Source: DATMBL01 sp050735975
GTDB lineage: Bacteria > Desulfobacterota > Binatia > UBA9968
Assembly (NCBI GenBank): GCA_050735975.1
Contig: JBOHVS010000274.1
Coordinates: forward strand, 1-9,078
Reading direction: 5' to 3'
DNA length: 9,078 nt
The position numbers were made by a program, and so were the translations under genes. The notes beneath the pieces were generated by a model that did no database searches, was not told the origin of the DNA, and saw nothing but the letters and a program-made list of their open reading frames with translations. Below, piece by piece: positions 4,899 through 9,078 of the stretch. The stretch's first letter is position 1; every line of letters starts with the position of its first letter.

Positions 4899-7800
4899 AT
4901 GAGCGAGCACCAAAAGAAGACACGAATAGTCGATGCCGCTGATTGGCTCGTCGGCGGAGGCGAGATGGGCGACTTGATTCGCTCAATGGACTGGTCCAAA
5001 ACCCCGTTGGGCCCAATCGAGTCATGGCCTCACAGCCTGCGCACGACCCTCAGTATCTGCCTTGCCTCACGCTTTCCCATGGCTGTCTGGTGGGGTCCCG
5101 AAATCACGCAGCTCTACAACGACGGCTATCGCCCCTTTCTCGGCATAAAGCACCCGTGCTCCATGGGCCAGCCGGGGGACGAGTGCTGGGCAGAAATCTG
5201 GGACGTCTGCGGGCCACTGTATCGGAAGGTGATGGAGACCGGCGAGTCAACCTGGTCGGCGGATCTCCAGCTCTTGATGGAGCGCAATCGGTACTTGGAA
5301 GAAACCTACTTCACGTTCGCTTACAGTCCAATCCGCGACGAGGAAGGCGCGATCCGAGGCAACCTCATAACCGTGACCGAAACAACCGAGCGCGTGCTCG
5401 GCGAGCGGCGTCTGCGCACGCTGCGCGACCTTGGAGGTCGCGCGTCACAAGCACGGTCAGCGGAAGGAGCGTGCGAGCTCGCCGCACAGATCCTCCAGAC
5501 GAACACGGCGGACATCCCCTTTGCGTTAGTCTACCTCTTGGATCCTGAGCGGACGGCGGCTCATCTGGTCTCCGTGTCCAATCTGGACCGCCAGAGCGCT
5601 GCGGCCCCTCACAAGATTGACTTTTCCGAGCAGCGACGCGAGGAAGTCTGGCCCCTCGATGCAGTGGCGCGGACCCAGCAACCGGAACTCGTCATAAACC
5701 TGGAGCAACGCTTAGCGCAGCTGCCCGGCGGATCTTGGCCGGAATCACCCAGTTCGGCGCTCGCGCTCCCTTTGATCGCTCCGGGCCAGCAACAAGTGAC
5801 CGGGTTTCTTGTCGCAGGGGTGAATCCGCGCCGCATCCTCGATGACCAGTACCGGGATTTTTTCAACCTGGTCGCCGGACACGTCGGGACGGCCGTGGCG
5901 AACGCGCGCGCATACGAGGAAGAGCGCAAGCGCGCCGAGGCGCTTGCAGAGATCGACCGGGCCAAGACCGCGTTTTTCTCAAACGTCAGTCACGAATTTC
6001 GTACCCCGTTGACCCTGATGCTCGGGCCGGTTGAAGAGACTCTTGCCGACCCGGACACGCCTTCCGCCGTCAGGGCACGCCTCGAAGTCAGCCACCGAAA
6101 CAGCCTGCGTTTACTGAAGCTGGTAAACTCGCTCCTCGATTTTTCTCGTATCGAGGCGGGTAGAATCCAAGCGAGTTATGAACCTACCGATCTCCCCACG
6201 TTAACAGCAGAATTGGCAAGCGTGTTCCGCTCCGCCATTGAACGCGCGGGCATGAAACTGACCGTAGACTGCCAACGTATTTCTGAGCCCGTCTATGTCG
6301 ATCGGGAAATGTGGGAAAAGGTCGTCCTCAATTTATTGTCCAATGCTTTCAAATATACATTGGCCGGCGAGATCGAAGTTTCTCTACGAGTGCCTCATTG
6401 GGACAGTCCCCCTTTCGGAAAGGGGACTGTCTCCTTTGTTCCGCACCTGGAGGAAGAGAGCAGGGGTGAAGGCTTTATAGAGCTTTCGGTGCGCGATACC
6501 GGTATTGGCATACCCGAATACGAGCTGCCCAAAATCTTTCAACGTTTTTACCGCATCGAAGGCGCGCGCGGGCGCACTCACGAGGGCAGTGGAATCGGGC
6601 TTTCCCTGGTGCAGGAATTGGTGAAACTCCACGGCGGCACGATCTCCGTCGATAGCGTTCATTCCCAGGGAACGACCTTCACAGTCCGTATCCCTCGGGG
6701 CAGTGGCCACCTTCCCGCTGATAGAATCAGAGCGACTGCTCCTCGAACGCTTGAATCGACCCGGATATCGGCCGGCGCCTACGTCGAGGAAGCCCTTCGA
6801 TGGCTGTCAGGAGACACCGGCCAAAATGAAGAGCCGCTTTTTGCCGCCAGTACCACTACGTTAGACCCGCTGACTCAGGCGACGCAGGGCGCGCGCGTTA
6901 TCGTGGCTGACGACAACGCCGACATGCGCGACTACGTTCGGCGTCTACTCGCGCAGCACTATCGAATAGAGCCGGTCGCAAATGGTGAAGCGGCTTTGGC
7001 GGCAGCGCGCCGGGAAAGACCCGACTTGATCCTTGCCGATGTCATGATGCCCGTAATGGATGGTTTTGAGCTGTTACGGGCAACCAGAGAAGACCAGACT
7101 CTCAAGACAGTTCCTGTGATTATGCTCTCTGCGCGGGCGGGAGAGGAAGCGCGCGTCGAGGGTTTAGGAGCCGGAGCGGACGACTACCTGGTCAAGCCGT
7201 TCAGCGCGCGTGAGCTGCTTGCGCGTGTCGGTGCACAAGTTTCGATGTCACGTTTTCGCAGCCAAGTTCTGCGAACTGAAAGAACGTTGCGCGCAGAAGC
7301 GGAGACTCTTAATGAGGTGGCAAGCAGCTTGACGGTGGAACTTGATCTACAGAAGCTGGTTCAGAAAGTCACCGATGCCGGTACGGAGTTGACAGCCGCG
7401 AAGTTCGGCGCGTTCTTTTACAATTATGTCAATGAGCAAGGCGAGTCTTACCTGTTATACACGCTTTCCGGAGCCCCACGCGAAGCTTTCGAGAAATTCG
7501 GTGCTCCACGCAATACCCCTCTGTTCGGGCCGACCTTCCGCGGCGCGGAAGCCGTACGCATTGATGACGTGCGCAAGGACCCGCGCTACGGCCAAAATCC
7601 GCCCCATCACGGCATGCCGGAAGGCCATCTGCCTGTGCGCAGCTATCTGGCTGTTCCCGTCATCTCGCGCTCCGGCCAAGTCCTGGGCGGTCTGTTCTTC
7701 GGCCACCCGGAGCCGTGCGTATTTACAGAGCATGCCGAGCGCATCGCGGTGGGTATCGCCGCTCAAGCGGCCATCGCTCTCGACAATGCGCAGCTCTACG

Positions 7801-9078
7801 GGCAAGCCGAGAAAGAAATCGCCGAGCGCATGCGAGCTGAAGAAGATCTGCAAAAGCTCAACGCCGAACTGGAAAACCGCGTCATTGGACGAACCGCCGA
7901 GCTTCTCGCAAGCATAGCGCAACGCGAAAAGCTGCAGGAACAGCTTCTGCAGGCCCAGAAAATGGAGAGCATCGGGACGCTTGCCGGCGGCATTGCGCAT
8001 GACTTTAACAACCTTCTGAACATCATCATGGGATATACCCTGTTGATCCAGCATAACGCGCACCAGGGAAAACTTTCTGAAGCGTTGGACGTGATCAAAG
8101 AAACCGTGCAACGCGCGGCCGCCCTGGTCCAGCAGCTTCTCGCAATATCGAGAAAAACAGAGATCAGCTTTCAGGAAATCGATATCAATGCAATACTCCA
8201 AAAGCTGAAGGTCCTCTTGAGCGAAACATTTCCTAAAACAATTGAGACCGCTTTAGAGCTGGATCCGGACATCCCTCCGCTGATGGCCGATCCAAATCAC
8301 ATCCATCAGGCGTTGCTCAATTTGTGCGTCAACGCGCGGGATGCGATGCCTGCCGGCGGCAAACTTCTGCTGGAGACCTCAATCGTGAACGGCGTTGAGC
8401 TACCCCGGCATTTCGAAGACGTGAAGGAGGAGCGCTATGTTTGCATCCGTGTAACTGATACCGGAACCGGCATCGACGAGGTTACCAAAACCCATGTTTT
8501 CGAGCCGTTTTTCACGACAAAACCACAAGGACAGGGCACCGGTCTCGGCCTTTCGGTGGTCTATGGGATCGCGACGAACCACGCGGGTTTTGTTGATGTG
8601 GAAAGCGAGCCGGGTCGGGGGACAATTTTTAGCGTCTACTTGCCGTTAATTCAGGAAAAATCAGCAATTGTCGAAATAAAGCAACAACTGGAGAATGATA
8701 GGGGCAACGGTGGAGGCGGGGAGACCGTCCTCTTTGTCGATGACGAGGAAAAACAGTTGCGTTTGATGCGGGAGTTTTTGGAAAGCGAGGGGTATAGAGT
8801 TTTGGTGGCGAAAGACGGCGCTGAAGCTGTGGAGATGCATCGCCTGCACAAAAAAGAGATCGCCGTTGTGGTATTGGACTTGGGGTTGCCCAAGCTCAAC
8901 GGATGGGAAGCCTTTCAGCGAATGAGAAAAACTCAACCAAATTTAAACGCGCTCTTCGCCACGGGATTTTTGTCGCCTGAGATCGAGGCGGAAATGAGGA
9001 GAGGACGGCTGGGCGGCGTCATCAACAAGCCTTACCGATTAAATGAAGTTCTGGAGAAAATTTCCGCCGCCATCAGGG
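4899..9078 (+). CDS. Double hybrid histidine kinase (PAS-GAF-HK-REC-GAF-HK-REC), 3' end outside window
   Basis: The frame is open for 1393 codons and still open at the window edge. The start ATG at 4899 has AAGAG 7 bases upstream, and MSEHQ leads straight into a conserved sensor domain. Approximate order: PAS-like 20-170 (LGPIESWP, LYNDGYRPFLG, YFTFAYSPIRDE); GAF 195-345; HisKA with phosphoacceptor His365 in SHEFRTPL; HATPase with N-box Asn482, DTGIGIP at 533-539 and a GSGIGLS lid; REC with Asp714 in LADVMMP; GAF 800-965; a coiled coil; a second HisKA with His1034 in AHDFNNLL; HATPase with Asn1145, DTGTGID from 1187 and GTGLGLS; and REC with Asp1327 and Lys1377. It has no transmembrane segment, so it senses a cytoplasmic signal. 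Both kinase cores and both receivers keep their key residues, so internal phosphorelay is possible. Residues 501-512 are encoded by a palindromic hairpin (see 6400-6433). Its ligand is unknown. Confidence 0.95.
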   Translation, partial: MSEHQKKTRIVDAADWLVGGGEMGDLIRSMDWSKTPLGPIESWPHSLRTTLSICLASRFPMAVWWGPEITQLYNDGYRPFLGIKHPCSMGQPGDECWAEIWDVCGPLYRKVMETGESTWSADLQLLMERNRYLEETYFTFAYSPIRDEEGAIRGNLITVTETTERVLGERRLRTLRDLGGRASQARSAEGACELAAQILQTNTADIPFALVYLLDPERTAAHLVSVSNLDRQSAAAPHKIDFSEQRREEVWPLDAVARTQQPELVINLEQRLAQLPGGSWPESPSSALALPLIAPGQQQVTGFLVAGVNPRRILDDQYRDFFNLVAGHVGTAVANARAYEEERKRAEALAEIDRAKTAFFSNVSHEFRTPLTLMLGPVEETLADPDTPSAVRARLEVSHRNSLRLLKLVNSLLDFSRIEAGRIQASYEPTDLPTLTAELASVFRSAIERAGMKLTVDCQRISEPVYVDREMWEKVVLNLLSNAFKYTLAGEIEVSLRVPHWDSPPFGKGTVSFVPHLEEESRGEGFIELSVRDTGIGIPEYELPKIFQRFYRIEGARGRTHEGSGIGLSLVQELVKLHGGTISVDSVHSQGTTFTVRIPRGSGHLPADRIRATAPRTLESTRISAGAYVEEALRWLSGDTGQNEEPLFAASTTTLDPLTQATQGARVIVADDNADMRDYVRRLLAQHYRIEPVANGEAALAAARRERPDLILADVMMPVMDGFELLRATREDQTLKTVPVIMLSARAGEEARVEGLGAGADDYLVKPFSARELLARVGAQVSMSRFRSQVLRTERTLRAEAETLNEVASSLTVELDLQKLVQKVTDAGTELTAAKFGAFFYNYVNEQGESYLLYTLSGAPREAFEKFGAPRNTPLFGPTFRGAEAVRIDDVRKDPRYGQNPPHHGMPEGHLPVRSYLAVPVISRSGQVLGGLFFGHPEPCVFTEHAERIAVGIAAQAAIALDNAQLYGQAEKEIAERMRAEEDLQKLNAELENRVIGRTAELLASIAQREKLQEQLLQAQKMESIGTLAGGIAHDFNNLLNIIMGYTLLIQHNAHQGKLSEALDVIKETVQRAAALVQQLLAISRKTEISFQEIDINAILQKLKVLLSETFPKTIETALELDPDIPPLMADPNHIHQALLNLCVNARDAMPAGGKLLLETSIVNGVELPRHFEDVKEERYVCIRVTDTGTGIDEVTKTHVFEPFFTTKPQGQGTGLGLSVVYGIATNHAGFVDVESEPGRGTIFSVYLPLIQEKSAIVEIKQQLENDRGNGGGGETVLFVDDEEKQLRLMREFLESEGYRVLVAKDGAEAVEMHRLHKKEIAVVVLDLGLPKLNGWEAFQRMRKTQPNLNALFATGFLSPEIEAEMRRGRLGGVINKPYRLNEVLEKISAAIR
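6400..6433. repeat. Palindromic hairpin element inside the kinase reading frame
   Basis: GACAGTCCCCCTTT (6402-6415) pairs with AAAGGGGACTGTC (6419-6431) around a CGG triloop: 13 base pairs with one bulged C. The outer G-T (6401/6432) and G-C (6400/6433) pairs extend it. It encodes roughly WDSPPFGKGTVS, within a stretch of about 28 residues separating the strand before the G1 box from ELSVRDTGIGIP, where related ATPase domains have a short loop. GGGGACTGTC palindromes of this style are dispersed repeats in several bacterial genomes. The frame is preserved on both sides. Confidence 0.75.

Noticed and set aside
4943..5548. 201-codon plus-strand open frame with an arginine-rich product
   Set aside because: It is the shadow of the kinase gene in another frame. 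The kinase frame over the same bases encodes the conserved PAS-like and GAF sequence.
7455..8201. 248-codon minus-strand open frame
   Set aside because: It is antisense to the second GAF and HisKA domains of the kinase, whose motifs are intact on the plus strand. Its product shows no family pattern.

Overview
The window looks like bacterial chromosome, moderately GC-rich, from a Gram-negative, probably environmental lineage. The evidence is a very large soluble hybrid histidine kinase, single-domain receivers, a bacterial-type cysteine dioxygenase, a MazF-type toxin-antitoxin pair and several families of short palindromic or heptameric repeats. No rRNA or other taxonomic marker is present. 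A deltaproteobacterial, Nitrospirota, Methylomirabilota or Acidobacteriota origin would each fit, and I cannot choose between them.

Layout. Bases 1-793 hold the 3' end of an unrecognised gene (here 'X1') followed by a CheY-like receiver (RR1). Bases 794-1800 hold a cysteine dioxygenase and a 77-aa conserved-looking small protein. Bases 1849-2995 are mainly minus-strand: a small unrecognised gene, a dispersed palindromic repeat, and a ribbon-helix-helix antitoxin/MazF toxin operon with a visible promoter and a possible operator. Bases 2996-3496 contain no convincing gene but carry three blocks of degenerate heptamer/octamer repeats. Bases 3497-4457 hold a second copy of the X + receiver pair (X2, RR2). 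After a 441-bp gap, bases 4899-9078 are one uninterrupted reading frame of at least 1393 codons that leaves the window still open. It encodes a hybrid kinase ordered PAS-like, GAF, HisKA, HATPase, REC, GAF, HisKA, HATPase, REC.

How the genes may work together. RR1 and RR2 are output-less receivers about 86% identical, and each follows a paralogue of the same unknown protein X (about 60% identical over 95 residues). The second pair sits directly upstream of the double kinase. A plausible reading is a duplicated X-receiver cassette serving a phosphorelay with that kinase; this is inference from gene order. The most unusual points are the duplicated X-receiver cassette, the two complete kinase-receiver modules in one polypeptide, a palindromic repeat-like hairpin translated in frame inside the first ATPase domain, and the heptamer-repeat island between the toxin-antitoxin operon and the second cassette.
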